NCBI GenBank assembly: GCA_032717465.1
Contig: CM064690.1
Coordinates: 10,765,093-10,829,092 of the forward strand
Origin: Coenobita brevimanus
Taxonomy: Eukaryota > Arthropoda > Malacostraca > Decapoda > Coenobitidae
Direction: 5' to 3'
DNA length: 64,000 nucleotides
Below the pieces are notes generated by a model. The model searched no databases. It was not told the DNA's origin and worked only from the letters and a program-made list of their open reading frames with translations. Positions 36,110-47,156 of the stretch are shown here, piece after piece (position 1 is the stretch's first letter; each line of letters begins with the position of its first letter). The translations under genes were made by a program, and so were the position numbers.

Positions 36110-37239
36110 TAAGGCTGGTGTTTATAAAGATAAACATAGACAGCGCTACGCAGTTGCAGTACTCCATCTGACCAAGCACATACCCCCCACCTCCCTGTAC
36201 ACCTAACCATGCGCATATCAGCCCTCATCCCCCCCCCCCCACCAGCCTTTTCTTTTAAAGGTGGACGTAAGGGGAACGCCTTGAGGACACATAACCTGGG
36301 CCCTTCAGAATCCTTGCTCAGGTCGCACTGAAATCTCTGGATCTTTCATTTTTTGTTCTTTTTCATCATATAAAAAAGCAAAACTTCAGACACAGCGTTC
36401 TACCTATCAAAGGGCACCAGTTCACTATAAGACACATGACTATGTGAAATTTCATTACTCTGCAATGAATACTTTCTAAATTCTGGCCCAGAAATGAAAT
36501 CTCTATGCCCTGCCAGCCAACCTGTCTACTGACGGACACCTACTGATCCCAGTGATGAAAATTCCCTCTTCTTACTCTGTCATGTGGAGGGTAAAAAGTT
36601 TATTCTGTTTACTAAACATATTGCTCTGTCACCACAGGATCTACACTTGGCCACAAAATTCTGAATAACCATAGTTTGATGTATAAAAATTCATATATAA
36701 TTTCCACTATGCTGATGCATAATTTTCTCTCTTGTTCCCTTGTAAAGTTCTTTGTCCAATACGATACTGAAACATTGAGAGTCTCTGAGCTGTTGCAACC
36801 TATTTACAAAAACATGGCAACCCCTTTCTTCAGACAATGCTGGCCGTAATCTTGTAGAATTGGAAGGCTCTCAGGTACCAATTTCTTTGTGAATCATTTT
36901 TCGCATCATTACCGGTACTGTGGTCTTTGATGATGCTCATGCTAAATTAAATGTTGATAATAATTATGAAGGACATGGTGATATTGGTGAGGTGGTTGTT
37001 GATGATGATGATGACAATGATGCTAATGATACTGATGAAGGAAAAAGAAAGTTGTAGGTCTAATCGATAAAAACTGTTAGTGTCAAGGGTCTTAATCCTC
37101 TCAGGGTCATATGACTTATTATTGGCCGCATAAAACTGTATGGTGTTGATTGGAGCAGAGCACTCGCGCTGTCCCCACCGTGATAGGATGAAGGAGGACA
37201 ATGACTGGTGTGTTTGGTGTGGTGGCAGACTACAGTGAA

Positions 37240-37240
<1 letters not shown>
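36110..37240. other. No gene recognised
   Basis: Unclassified sequence with a C10 run near 36231 and a GAT-rich patch near 36995-37035. Confidence 0.4.

Positions 37241-37241
<1 letters not shown>

Positions 37242-37280
<39 letters not shown>
37242..37280. repeat. (TG)n microsatellite
   Basis: About 19 TG units. Confidence 0.95.
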
Positions 37281-37281
<1 letters not shown>

Positions 37282-37422
37282 CATTCTCAGCCTATTATCA
37301 TGTTCCCTCTAGTGGAAAGAGTGAAGTGAGAGAAGTGAGTCAAGTTGGGTCATCCAGCATCCCTGCCCTGTGATGTGACCTCAGTGACGCACAATTATGC
37401 CGGGCCTCGTTATTTTTTAACC

Positions 37423-37426
<4 letters not shown>

Positions 37427-37511
<85 letters not shown>

Positions 37512-37522
37512 CGCGCGCGCGC
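37427..37522. repeat. (CT)n(CA)n(GC)n compound microsatellite
   Basis: A CT run changes directly to CA and then to a short alternating CG run (ACGCGCGCGCGC), which is potential Z-DNA. Confidence 0.95.
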
Positions 37523-37679
37523 ACCGAAAAAAAGTTTCAGTTTAAAACATTCAATTGTCTCCCTAATATTCATAGTACTGTACTAGTATGTCAGTTTTAC
37601 GATGCCTCTTCATTTTTCCCCTCCCACCTAGCTTTCAGAAATTACCGGCACCATTTCTTTCACATAATGAACGCCTTCC

Positions 37680-37682
<3 letters not shown>

Positions 37683-37719
<37 letters not shown>

Positions 37720-37756
37720 ACAGAAAAAAAATTTATATATATATATATATATATAT
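37683..37756. repeat. (CT)n and (TA)n microsatellites
   Basis: CT run 37683-37718 and TA run about 37735-37756, next to the 3' end of SINE-D copy 3. Confidence 0.95.
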
Positions 37757-38157
37757 CATCATCATCATCATCATCAGCCGTTTCAGTATCCACTGCAGGA
37801 CCGGCCTATCCCTACCGAAGTCGGGACGATACAGCCAATGTATTTCTACCAAGTGGCTTAGGCTGTCTGGTAGAGATTGTATGTAGGGTGAGAAGTGCTT
37901 GTACGTGTAATTGTAGTGTTGGAGTGGCTTTGGACGTTTGTGGTCTGTGAACCAAGTGTAATCGGCCCGCGCAAGCCGACTGGGTGCAAGCATACTTTAT
38001 AGTAAGCGACACTGGTTCAACCACATCACCCCTTGTGTCCGCCAATGCAGTATGTGGCTGGGTGAACACTCCCAAAGTTTATTACCCTGGCGGGGCGCGA
38101 ACCCTGGCTCACCCGTGTACGAAACGCACACTCTACCACTGTACCACAGAGGCTCCT
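37757..38157 (-). mobile_element. SINE-D copy 3 (best preserved)
   Basis: On the minus strand, from 38157, the head reads GGAGCCTCTGTGGTACAGTGG followed by TAGAGTG (A box), then AGGGTTCGCGCCCCGCCAGG (B box), a very tRNA-like start. The body is as in copies 1 and 2, and the 3' tail is (GAT)n then (AT)n. It is flanked on both sides by microsatellites. Confidence 0.9.
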
Positions 38158-38218
38158 ATATCTATCTATCTATCTATCTATATATATATAGATAGATAGA
38201 TATATATACATATATATA
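38158..38218. repeat. (TCTA)n(TA)n(GATA)n microsatellite
   Basis: Palindromic arrangement of TCTA, TA and GATA runs between SINE-D copy 3 and LINE-B. Confidence 0.95.
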
Positions 38219-39317
38219 TTTGGAGAAAGCATATGGCAGGGTGGATAGACAAGGATTGTGGAAAGTGTTAAGAATATATGGAGTAGATGGGAAGTTGTTG
38301 AATGCTGTGAAGAGTATGTACGATGGTGCGAAGGCTGCAGTGCGTGTGGATAGTGAACTAAGTGAATTTTTCTCTTTGAAAGTTGGTTTGAAACAGGGAT
38401 GTGCCATGTCTCCATGGTTGTTCAATCTGTACATGGATGGGGTAATAAAAGAGGTACAAGGTAGGGTAGTGGATGTTGGAGTGGCCCTGGTGAGAGAGGA
38501 TAGTGTTTGGAAACTCCCTGCACTGTTGTTTTCAGATGATACTGTGTTGTTGAGTGAAGACGAAGGGGAGCTGCAAGGCTTGGTGGATCAGTTTGAGAGA
38601 GTGTGTAAGAAACGGAACCTAAAGGTGAATGTAGGGAAGAGTAAAGTGATGGTCTTTGAGAGAGGTGAAGTTAGTGAATGTACAGCGAGGTTGGATGGTG
38701 AGGAATTGGAAAATGTGAGTACGTTTAAGTATTTGGGTAGTGTGATGAGTAAGGATGGAGGTTTGGAGGGTGAAGTGCTTGAAAGGGTACAGCAGGGAAG
38801 GAAGGTTGCTGGTTCTTTGAAAGCAGTGATAAGAAACAGGGAAGTGAGCATGGAAGTGAAAAAGTTACTACATGACAGTATTGTGATACCAACTCTAACG
38901 TACGGAAGTGAAGCTTGGACATTGTTGGAAGGACACAAGTCAAGAGTGAGAGCAGTGGAAATGAGTTATTTAAGAGGAGCCTGTGGAGTCACGTGGAGAG
39001 ACAGGCTGATGAATGAGGATATAAAGGAGCGTTGTGGTGTTGATGTGGATGTGATAGGAAGCGTTATGAGGAACACACTGAGGTGGTTTGGCCATGTGGA
39101 GAGGATGGAGGGTGAAAGACTGACGAAGAGAGTGTATGTGAGTGAGGTGGAGGGGGGAAGAGAGAGGGGGAGGCCGAGGATGAGATGGAGGGATGGGGTG
39201 GAGAGGTATATGAGAGAGGGGGGTGTGAGTTGGGAGCAGGGCAGTGAAATGGCGGGGGACAGGGCGACTTGGAGGCGATTTGTTTGTGGCCACCCCAAAC
39301 GGGATTGAGGCGTCTGG

Positions 39318-39320
<3 letters not shown>
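38219..39320 (+). mobile_element. LINE-B copy, 5' truncated, intact 3' ORF part
   Basis: A non-LTR retrotransposon cut off within the RT palm. The ORF is uninterrupted to its stop. After the stop only about 15 bp (GGCGTCTGGCAATATATATA) precede a (TA)n tract, which appears to be the 3' tail. At least five other copies lie in the window (1, 26.6, 41.3, 42.7 and 47.2 kb). Confidence 0.9.
38220..39308 (+). CDS. LINE-B RT C-terminal part, 362 codons, partial
   Basis: The frame starts by truncation and not at a true start codon context. The first residues EKAYGRVDR correspond to the LEKAYDRVDR palm motif that carries the first catalytic aspartate in the longer copy. GLKQGCAMSPWLFNLYMDG follows. 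The catalytic box reads LLFSDDTVLL, so F-S-D-D instead of the usual Y/F-A-D-D. After a thumb region (LKVNVGKSKVMVF, TFKYLGSVMS) come IVIPTLTYGSEAWTL, MSYLRGACGVTWRDRL, LRWFGHVERM, GRPRMRWRDGVERYM and a WRRFVCGHPKRD end. The RT copies LINE RNA at a nicked target. The role of the region after LTYGSEAW is unclear to me. The open frame suggests the copy is fairly recent, but without its 5' part it cannot be autonomous. Confidence 0.88.
   Translation: MEKAYGRVDRQGLWKVLRIYGVDGKLLNAVKSMYDGAKAAVRVDSELSEFFSLKVGLKQGCAMSPWLFNLYMDGVIKEVQGRVVDVGVALVREDSVWKLPALLFSDDTVLLSEDEGELQGLVDQFERVCKKRNLKVNVGKSKVMVFERGEVSECTARLDGEELENVSTFKYLGSVMSKDGGLEGEVLERVQQGRKVAGSLKAVIRNREVSMEVKKLLHDSIVIPTLTYGSEAWTLLEGHKSRVRAVEMSYLRGACGVTWRDRLMNEDIKERCGVDVDVIGSVMRNTLRWFGHVERMEGERLTKRVYVSEVEGGRERGRPRMRWRDGVERYMREGGVSWEQGSEMAGDRATWRRFVCGHPKRD

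Positions 39321-39371
<51 letters not shown>
39321..39371. repeat. (TA)n microsatellite
   Basis: About 25 TA units, apparently grown from the LINE-B 3' tail, directly followed by SINE-C copy 6. Confidence 0.95.
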
Positions 39372-39372
<1 letters not shown>

Positions 39373-39374
<2 letters not shown>

Positions 39375-39728
39375 GTGGTAGGTGGGGGGCTCACCATCCA
39401 CTCACTTAGTGTAATGCTCCTTTCTTCCTTCCTTTTCTGTCTTTCTTTCATTGTTTCATCTTCCTTCTATCTATGGGTGACTCTACACTGAGTGACAAGC
39501 CATGTAGTTCCTGTACACCAGGCACCCATTTACTAAGTTGGGTGTAACCATATAACCAAATTATGGCGCCTGATGGTTTAGTGGGTTGGGGTTTATTGCA
39601 CACAGAATGCCACTCAGGGATGAGTGAGGCTGGTCACTCTCATCTTAAATGTCAGGACTAACTTGCCTAGCTCCGGGCTCCTACACTTCTCTTGGAGCAA
39701 CATAGGAATGATTGATGAATGAATGAAA
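39373..39728 (+). mobile_element. SINE-C copy 6
   Basis: Plus-oriented copy starting TGGTGGTAGGTGGGGGGCTC and ending in TGATTGATGAATGAATGAA. A deletion removes much of the tRNA-like region: GGTTTAGTGGG is followed directly by TTGGGGTTTATTGC. It begins right at the (TA)n tract. Confidence 0.7.
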
Positions 39729-40525
39729 TATATATAATATTTACCTTCCTTCCAAATTGCACTATTCCAGGTTGAGAATGTGGTAGAAAATTCTGATGTG
39801 GTTACCTTTAGACCAAGTTTCTCGGAGTAGGAATGATTTTTCGAGTTGCCGGCGTTAGACACAGCCTTCATTAACTGCACTCATACCTTACCCTCCTAAG
39901 CTGAATAAGATGTTGTGGTGATAAACCATAGGATTTGTGGAGTAAAGAATAACTCCGTTTTACCGCGCTCTTTTTATTTTATGACCAAAATCGTTTTACT
40001 ATGTACTACGGTATGTCTCTTGCCAAGAGACGCCTCAGTGGCAACTTGCTCAGGAGCGCCTTGGCCACAAATAAGAAATGACAAGCATGAAAGGTCGATT
40101 TTTCACTAAGAAGGCATTAAGAGAGAGAGAGAGAGAGAGAGAATATCAGTTTCGCATTACTATTCATTTCAGTCTCCGCTGAACACCAGCTACAGGCACT
40201 AATCTCCTTTTCTTCCCCCCGCCAGTCCGATCACGTTTTTTAATTAGGCTACGCCCGAATAGCTTTATCTAAGTTGGATAAAGGCCTCTAGGAGTGAACG
40301 GGTAAATGAAGGCTGTATCTAACCCTCTGTTCTGAAGAGAGTCTTCTAACCCGAATGAAATAGTCTGAATGTATAAGCAATGAAATGAAAATTATGTCAT
40401 CTGCTCTCTCTACTCTTTATCCAGTCGTGATCAGTCTTCCACAACCCACTGTGGTGTGCAGTGCAGAAACGGGAGTGGCAGTAATAGGTGTGGAGGTGTG
40501 AGGTGTAATAGTGGTAGGTGTAACA

Positions 40526-40526
<1 letters not shown>
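39729..40526. other. No gene recognised; (GA)n tract and ancient repeat
   Basis: A GA run at 40121-40142. The sequence at 40300-40370 resembles the ancient repeat pieces at 1.2 and 2.0 kb. Confidence 0.4.

Positions 40527-40620
<94 letters not shown>
40527..40620. repeat. (TG)n microsatellite
   Basis: About 47 TG units. Confidence 0.97.
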
Positions 40621-40624
<4 letters not shown>

Positions 40625-40689
40625 GGAGCAATATGGAGCATGGCAGTGTACATGTGATTTAGCAATCTGCGGTGTGACAGTTTAAAGTG

Positions 40690-40985
40690 TGGTAGCGTTA
40701 AGTGTATTTGATGTTGTACAATGTTAAGCGTATTTGTGGTGAAGCAGTGAGAGGTATGGCAGTGTTACTTATGCCAGTGTGAGATGTGGTACTGCAAGCG
40801 TGAAGTGTGGTAGGGTGAGGTGTAGCAGAGTGAGGTGTGGCAGTGTGAGGTGTGGCGGTGTGAGAAGTGGCAGTGTGAGGTGTGGCAGTGTAAGTTGTTG
40901 CAATGTGAGGTGTGGCAGTGTAAGGTGTAGCAGAGTGAGGTGTGGCAATGTGAGGCATGGCAGTGTGAGGGGTGGTATTGCATTT
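40690..40985. repeat. 15-bp minisatellite (GTGTGGCAGTGTGAG)
   Basis: About 15-20 imperfect 15-bp units. The minus strand reads a five-residue repeat (TPHTA/TPHIA) because 15 is a multiple of three. Confidence 0.85.
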
Positions 40986-41199
40986 TATCAATTGTGACTT
41001 TCCATAGCCCTGTTTTTCATCTCTCTCCATCGTACCCTTTCCACAAGAACCAAAGTTCTTCGTTTATCTGGACCTGACCTGTCCTTCAGTATTTCCACAA
41101 GTGTAAAAACTATGAATTCCTAAATGTAGAGGGACAGATGTGTGGTTCGGTAAGCTGGCAGATCAGTATGACAACATTTATGGGGGAGTTATCCTTTAT

Positions 41200-41204
<5 letters not shown>

Positions 41205-41245
<41 letters not shown>

Positions 41246-41247
41246 AC

Positions 41248-41299
<52 letters not shown>
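41205..41299. repeat. (TC)n(TA)n microsatellite
   Basis: TC run about 41205-41240, then TA to 41299. It abuts a LINE-B fragment whose 3' end points to it. Confidence 0.95.
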
Positions 41300-41302
<3 letters not shown>

Positions 41303-41304
41303 AA

Positions 41305-41465
41305 ATACATTTTTATCTACGTATCTGTAGCCAGGCTCCTTATTCCCAGGGGAAGTAGCCACGTACAGGTTGCCTCCACGTCACCCTGTCCTCCTCCCTC
41401 CAGTTCACGCCCCCCTTAATCATTTACCTCTGCACCTCATCCTTGGTCTTCCACATACCGAACCT
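41305..41465 (-). mobile_element. LINE-B fragment (3' end, degraded)
   Basis: On the minus strand it reads KTKDEVQR, GGVNWREEDRVTWRQPVRG, equivalent to RWRDGVERYM, GGVSWGEGSRM and VTWRRFVCG of better copies. Its 3' side faces the (TA)n tract. Confidence 0.65.
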
Positions 41466-42246
41466 ATGTATATCGTGAAGCTATAACGATTTCTGCTAGA
41501 CTATAGTTGAAACTTTTGTAGTTTCACAATAAGCACAGTATCAGACCTTTGGTATCATTCACAACACTGATTTTAATACACAGACAGCGCTTGTCAGAGG
41601 AAATTACAATGAACACCAGTAGTTCATTCGCCTCTCCTGCCCCTGTCATAGCCTAATTAACACAAATCCTTGAATAGGACGTAGCGTACAAAGGTGCATA
41701 TTAACATCCACCGATTGATGAAACTATCCACCTCAGCCCACTACATCACATTTAAATAGTAACGAATCCACTGCTGATAGAGAGGCAGGAGAGGCGAATA
41801 CGAGTAGACTTGTAGTTCAGTGTACCTATTTAAGGTCCGGTGATCATGGCACGTAGTCTCGTCGGCATCTCTTCCTTACCAGCTTATTTCTGCATGTGGT
41901 GTGTTAGTATTTTCGAGTATGCTAACTTACGCTTTCAGTGACAATGATCAAAAGATGAAAAGGGAAAATTAAAGAGTAATAAGCACGATATATTGCTCAC
42001 CAAAGGGTATTAGAAAGCCTGCCAAGCGGACAAAAATACTGAAGCAGCTTTTTCCTGTCCTTGACTCAAACATGTTTCTGTCTAAGAGATCATCCAGTGT
42101 TGGAAAGTTGATGCTTATCATCTAATTCCTTTGGTTTATTCCGCCAGCCAGCAACTCAGAACCACTCTCTCCCTGTCATTTAATTCTCCTTTTTGCCCTC
42201 GTAACTGCCGCCCAATTAGATCTGATTCCGCATGTTCAACTACTTA
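41466..42246. other. No gene recognised
   Basis: Unclassified sequence, nothing seen. Confidence 0.4.
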
Positions 42247-42447
42247 TAAACCTTCAGTCCGATGACGTATTATTTATTGTTTGCCTTCTCTAGACTACTT
42301 TCTTCAGCTTGGAATAGACTTTTGAAACAGTAAGAGTTAAATGCTACAACCTTTATTTACCCCCTCACTATAAGAGATCTCTCAAAAGCTAAATAAAAGT
42401 TCTGTGGGGGCAGCAAAGTTAAAAAAAAAAAGTGCCATCGGACTGAA
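42247..42447. mobile_element. Candidate MITE with TTCAGTCC termini, copy 2
   Basis: Left end TTCAGTCCGATGACGTATT and, in reverse complement, right end TTCAGTCCGATGGCACTTTT, about 200 bp apart, with no ORF. See 28126-28318. A single end-like TTCAGTCCGATAACGTCG also occurs at about 54966. Confidence 0.5.
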
Positions 42448-42689
42448 GTGAAGAAAGTTTTCTCTCTTTGCTGCACAAATACTCGTATGAGATTATAATT
42501 CTGCTTTCTCTGATCGGTACAAGTTTGCACGCATGTCTAGGTAATTGGTTAGACTGCAGCTGATTAACCAGACTGTTAAGGAAAAACCATAACTGAATTC
42601 AAAACCGAGGTGGTTTACCCGTAAGCAATGTGGATTGTGGCTTTGTGTTTGTATCCCGATTGTTACAGTCAAAAGTCTGAGGATTTTTG

Positions 42690-42950
42690 GTTCGGATGTT
42701 CTGGACATTGTTTGGAAAAGTACCTTGAGATGGTTTGGCCATGTGGAGAGAATGAAGAATGAGAGACTGACTGGGTGAATGTAAGTATGAGAGGCAGGGA
42801 GGGAGAGGGAGACCGACGATGAGGTGAAAGGACGAAGTGGAGAGGTATACGAATATGACAGAGGGTGATGTGAGCTGGTGGTAGGGTGGCCTGATGGTGT
42901 AGTACAGGGCACATGGAGGTGATTTGTAAGTGACTAGCCTCTTTGGGGCT
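42690..42950 (+). mobile_element. LINE-B fragment (3' end, degraded)
   Basis: Contains LRWFGHVERMKNERLTG, then frame-broken equivalents of RPRMRWRDGVERYM and TWRRFVCGHP. Confidence 0.75.
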
Positions 42951-43147
42951 ATGGCTTCTGCTCTAATGACTCGTGCAGTTGATAGGAAAATTCTAAGCTC
43001 TCTTCTTCCCCTATCTTCTTCTTCTTCTCCTCCTCCTTCTTCTTCGCGTACACACACTCTGCCACAAAAGCATCGGTACATATTCCACATGAAACCATCT
43101 GACAGCAATCTCTTCATGATACCAACTGGTCCAATCCCATGTTAGTA

Positions 43148-44600
43148 GCTCTTTTTTTTTTTTTTTTATTATTAGGGGGGATGCGATATATCACTTTTCT
43201 CTATGCGAGGAAGAAGGAACCAAACGCAGCGAGCACGCAATTATTGTTCCTTCCAAGAGAAAAGCTAAATACAAGAGAAAGCCAAATTCAAGATCCAGTC
43301 ATTTGGCGATGCCTGGACACACTGCGTTTGAAAGATTGGAGATCATAGGAAGCAGGAAATAGAGACAGAGGGAGACAGTTCCAGAGTTGACCTGTTGCAT
43401 AAATGAAGGACTGGGAGTAACGGTTAACTCTTGCATTAGAGAGTTAGACAGAAAGGGGATCAGAGTTTGCTGCTAGAAGGGTGCTACACGCCCTTCCTAG
43501 AGATGAAAGAATGCATGCAGACAGTTCAGAGGAGCAGTGACCATTGAAGTAGCGATAGAAAAGATATAAAGATGCAACAGTGCGACAAAGAGACAGAGGT
43601 TGAGGGGAGTCAGTAAGAGGAGGAGAGTTAATGAGACGAAAAGCCTTTGACTCCATCCTATTGAGAAGAGCTGTATGTGGGGAGCCTCCCCACACATGAG
43701 AGTTGTACTCCACACAGGGGCGGATAAAACCCCTGTATAGAGTCAACAATTGTGCAGGGGTAAAGAAAGAATGGAGTCGGCTTAGCACATCTAATCTCTT
43801 GGAAGCAGATTTTACAAGAGATGTAATATGATCTTTCCAAGATAAGTCCCGAGTAAATGAAACCCCAAGCATGTTCAAAGATGATGCAGGATTAAGCTGA
43901 ATATTATTAAACATTAGTGGGTATACCTGTGGAAGATTTTGTCGGGTTAATAGGTTTAAAACTGAGTCTTTGATGCATTAAAAACAAGATTATTTCCACC
44001 CCAGTCAGAGATATGAGCCAAGTCAGACATTAGGAGTGCCATAGCCTCATCCCTTGTTTGTTGAAGTAACTGCTGAGATGGACGTTGCGGGAACTGAATG
44101 GAAAGGTGAAGGGTGGAGTCATCAGTGTAAGAGTGGATAGGGTTAGACGTACAGCTTAGAAGGTTATTGATGAATAAAAGAAAGAGAGTTGGTGATAGGA
44201 CAGAGCCCTGAGGAACACCACTGTTGATAGATCTAGGAGAAGAACGATGGCCGTCTACAACAGCGGCTATAGAACGACCAGAAAAGAAGCTAGAGATGAA
44301 GGCACAGATAGAAGAATAGAAACCGTAAGAGGACAGTTTGGAAATTAGAGATTTATGCCAAACTCGATCGAAAGCCTTTGAGATGTCAGGTGCAATGGCA
44401 AAGCTTTCGCCAAAGTCCCGAAAGGAGGATGACCAGGAGTCTGAAAGTTAGGTGAGAAGATCGCCAGTGGAGCGTCCCTGACGGAACCCATACTAATGAT
44501 CAGAAAGGAGGTTGTGACAGGCAAGATGCTTTAGGATTTTTCTATTAAGAATCGACTCGAAAACTTTTGAGATACAGGATGTTAAAGCTTGCTGTATTCT
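43148..44600 (-). mobile_element. LINE-F, jockey/CR1-type, 5' truncated
   Basis: The minus strand starts near 44600 with SCISKVFESILNRKILK and runs through the RT to a polyA, seen as the T run at about 43152-43167. It resembles LINE-A in order of blocks but is a different family: FRQGRSTGDLL, APDISKAFDRVWHKSL, SGVPQGSVLSPTLFLLFINN and HSYTDDSTLH. The catalytic box is YTDD. An in-frame TAA near 44450 and a later frame break before the ORF at 43914 make it inactive. Confidence 0.8.
43444..43914 (-). pseudogene. C-terminal region of LINE-F
   Basis: 156 open codons: MLGVSFTRDLSWKDHI, SASKRLDVLSRLHSFFTPAQ, LYRGFIRPCVEYNSHVWGG, then a Ser/Leu-rich end. The blocks correspond in order to the LINE-A region after RT. 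There is no function of its own; it is the remnant of the single pol-type ORF. Confidence 0.75.
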
Positions 44601-44961
44601 TTAAACTTAACATGGCCTAATGGCTCATATCTCAATCTTGAATGCTGTTGTTGCCAGATATTAAGGTAGGAACATAGAGCTAGACACAAGGGGTACAATA
44701 GAAAGAATGTAGAGCAGTAGTATTGTCCTATTCTGTCATCCAGCCATAGGAAATATGCAGAAAATATATATACTGTATATCCGTCATATTAGTGTGAACA
44801 ACTATAGCTATCTCTTTTACGTTACTGGCATCCACTGGAAACATCGTTATTGTATGCACATGCACATGCACATGAAAATACTGTAAATCAAGCCCATCTA
44901 TAGCCAAAATCAAACCCATCTATAGCCATGAAGAAAAAAAATGCAAAAAACATTTCTAAAT
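44601..44961. other. No gene recognised
   Basis: AT-rich sequence with a small tandem CAAGCCCATCTATAGCC duplication near 44887-44925. Confidence 0.4.
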
Positions 44962-44981
44962 TGTAGGGATTGTTATCGTTG

Positions 44982-45013
<32 letters not shown>

Positions 45014-45260
45014 GGTGGTTGTGGCGGGGGTGGTGGTGGTGGAGGTGATGGAACCAGGCTCATCTGAAATGTGATTCCGTGAACTGTAGGCTTAAGCCGC
45101 CCTTTCGCCCTTTCGAGGGATGGGCAACAAGCTGAAGGACATTTGTTTAAACAGGCAGCTGAGCCGCACTGTTATATTGGTGCCACAATATGAAGGCGTC
45201 GTTCTCCAGCACCTGTATGGATTAATGAAGGCTTTATCAAGCATCTGTTTCACTCGTTCT
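44962..45260. repeat. Dispersed repeat E, copy 2, with (TTG)n(TGG)n
   Basis: Counterpart of 25395-25610. It begins with TTG and TGG runs (44980-45050), then AACCAGGCTCATCTGAA, GAAGGACATTTGTTTAAAC, CAGGCAGCTGAGCCG and ATGAAGGCGTCGTTCTCCAG. Confidence 0.5.
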
Positions 45261-45369
45261 GTAAAGCAAGAGCTGGACAAATGATACATGAGATGGAGGG
45301 TAGATAAAATGACACAGACATGTTAACAGCTAAACAGATTAACGTACCGTGATAATTTTACTGATAGAC

Positions 45370-45430
45370 AAACAGACAAATAGATAGTTAGATAGATAGA
45401 TAGATAGATAGGTAGATGGAGAGATAGATA
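45370..45430. repeat. (GATA)n imperfect microsatellite
   Basis: GATAGATAG and variants. Confidence 0.85.
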
Positions 45431-45714
45431 GGTACATAGATTAATGGATTCACTGATTGACTGGGAAACAGACAAAAGCAGAGAATCAATAAGATCAAGG
45501 AAAAGAGATATAACTGCATGAAGAATTGCTACAACCACCCAGCCCCCCCCCCCACACACACCAAAAAAACTATAGTATATTCAGGCAGCCCAAATATCCC
45601 AATCCTTTACTCTGGTATAAAAAATGGAGAATATGTCCACAAAGTGAAATGCAGTGGAAACATGGAAGAAAGTGAAAGAAAAGCAGAATACGAGTCTATT
45701 GAAAAGTGGTAAAC

Positions 45715-45729
45715 TCTCTCTCTCTCTCT

Positions 45730-45764
<35 letters not shown>
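45715..45764. repeat. (CT)n(A)n tract
   Basis: A short CT run followed by about 34 A. The flanks show no recognisable SINE or LINE end. Confidence 0.85.
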
Positions 45765-45767
<3 letters not shown>

Positions 45768-46064
45768 GAGCATAATGAAGTGAATGGGTTCCGTGCATAG
45801 GCGTGTTTTAGACGCTTGATGTATTGTGTATGCTGTGGACAAAAATTGTGGTTATACCTATAATAGCCAGGTGAGGCTATAGAGGTGACAAGTGCTCGTG
45901 GGCCCATCGGGCCCCTCACACTTTCTCCTGCGGAGGGCTCTCGCGTTTATGTGCTGTTCTAGTGTAACGTTTTCACTTAAATTTTTTGCAGCTAACCAAT
46001 CGATCGTGTTATTTGCGGCTTCGGGAATGGAACCCAAGTTGTCCGCACGCAAGTCCGAAATACA

Positions 46065-46299
46065 AACACAGACACACGGCTACTGCTACAGAATATTTTA
46101 GTTGTACCTATGGGCCAAAAATTCTACGGAGATCCTATGCCGGGCACCGGGAGCGGAGCTTTTTTGGCAGAAGGTTATCATTCATTAAATATAATTAAAA
46201 TTTTTCGGTTAAGATGGGACCAATTTTTTCGCATCAGCGAATTTTTTGCGATTTTTGCGCCAATTTTGGTGCGATTTCCATGTGTAGTTTCGGCTGCCC

Positions 46300-46334
<35 letters not shown>

Positions 46335-46366
46335 CTAGTGCTATAGTATATTAAAAGATAACTATT

Positions 46367-46397
<31 letters not shown>

Positions 46398-46400
46398 TTA
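46065..46400. repeat. Repeat with duplicated ACACGGCTA-TGCTA element and (CA)n
   Basis: ACACACGGCTACTGCTACAGAATATTTTA-like sequence at about 46073 recurs at about 46328, with (CA)n (46304-46332) in front of the second copy and a GACA run (46370-46396) behind it. It belongs loosely to the CAGACAGA-associated dispersed repeats. Confidence 0.5.
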
Positions 46401-47156
46401 CACAGATACACAGATCTTACTGTCCGTACGATGTAATCCGCCCTTGACACTTACACAGTTGTCAGGTTACAGGTGTACGAGTATAGGAATAGTACAGCAC
46501 AGCAGAAGGCCCTCTCTCCCACCCTCCAGACCCACCGGCCTTGCCATACAGAAAAAGAAAAAAAGTGAGAAGTAGCCCCCCGCAGAGCTTCAAAAACCTG
46601 AAGGAATTATCATAGGATCGACAGATAGCAGATTAAAATGGAAAGAGAAAGGTTGAGCATACAGGCACATATTAATTCTAATCTTAACCTGTTGCATGCC
46701 CTTTTTATTTTTTATTTTTTTTGATAAACGTAAAGGGAAATTTAAGCTGTATACTTTACTGCTACCTCTGTATGCAAAAAATCTGCATACCCATGCACAT
46801 GCACATAACTTAAAAACTCATGTATGTCTATGTCAGCACGTCGGTACATACAGGGTATGTATATGCACCCATACATTTATCCTTGCATGATGTAAAGAGG
46901 GAACAGACAAGGCGATAGCCCCACCTGGCACAGCATGTTTGCTCAGGTCAGGCAGAGCCAGATCATGGATCGTCACTTTACCCTCACTTTCCCAGAGACA
47001 GAATATACAATTACTCGCATCGACGTACATAAATATAATGTGCACACACATACTAGTATAGATATGAATATTCACTTTCGTATTTATAAAACACCAATCG
47101 CACCAATATATGTATCTAAACCCTTCTGCTCTCGACTACGTTCTCTCCATCTATCT
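46401..47156. other. No gene recognised
   Basis: Unclassified sequence, nothing seen. Confidence 0.4.
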
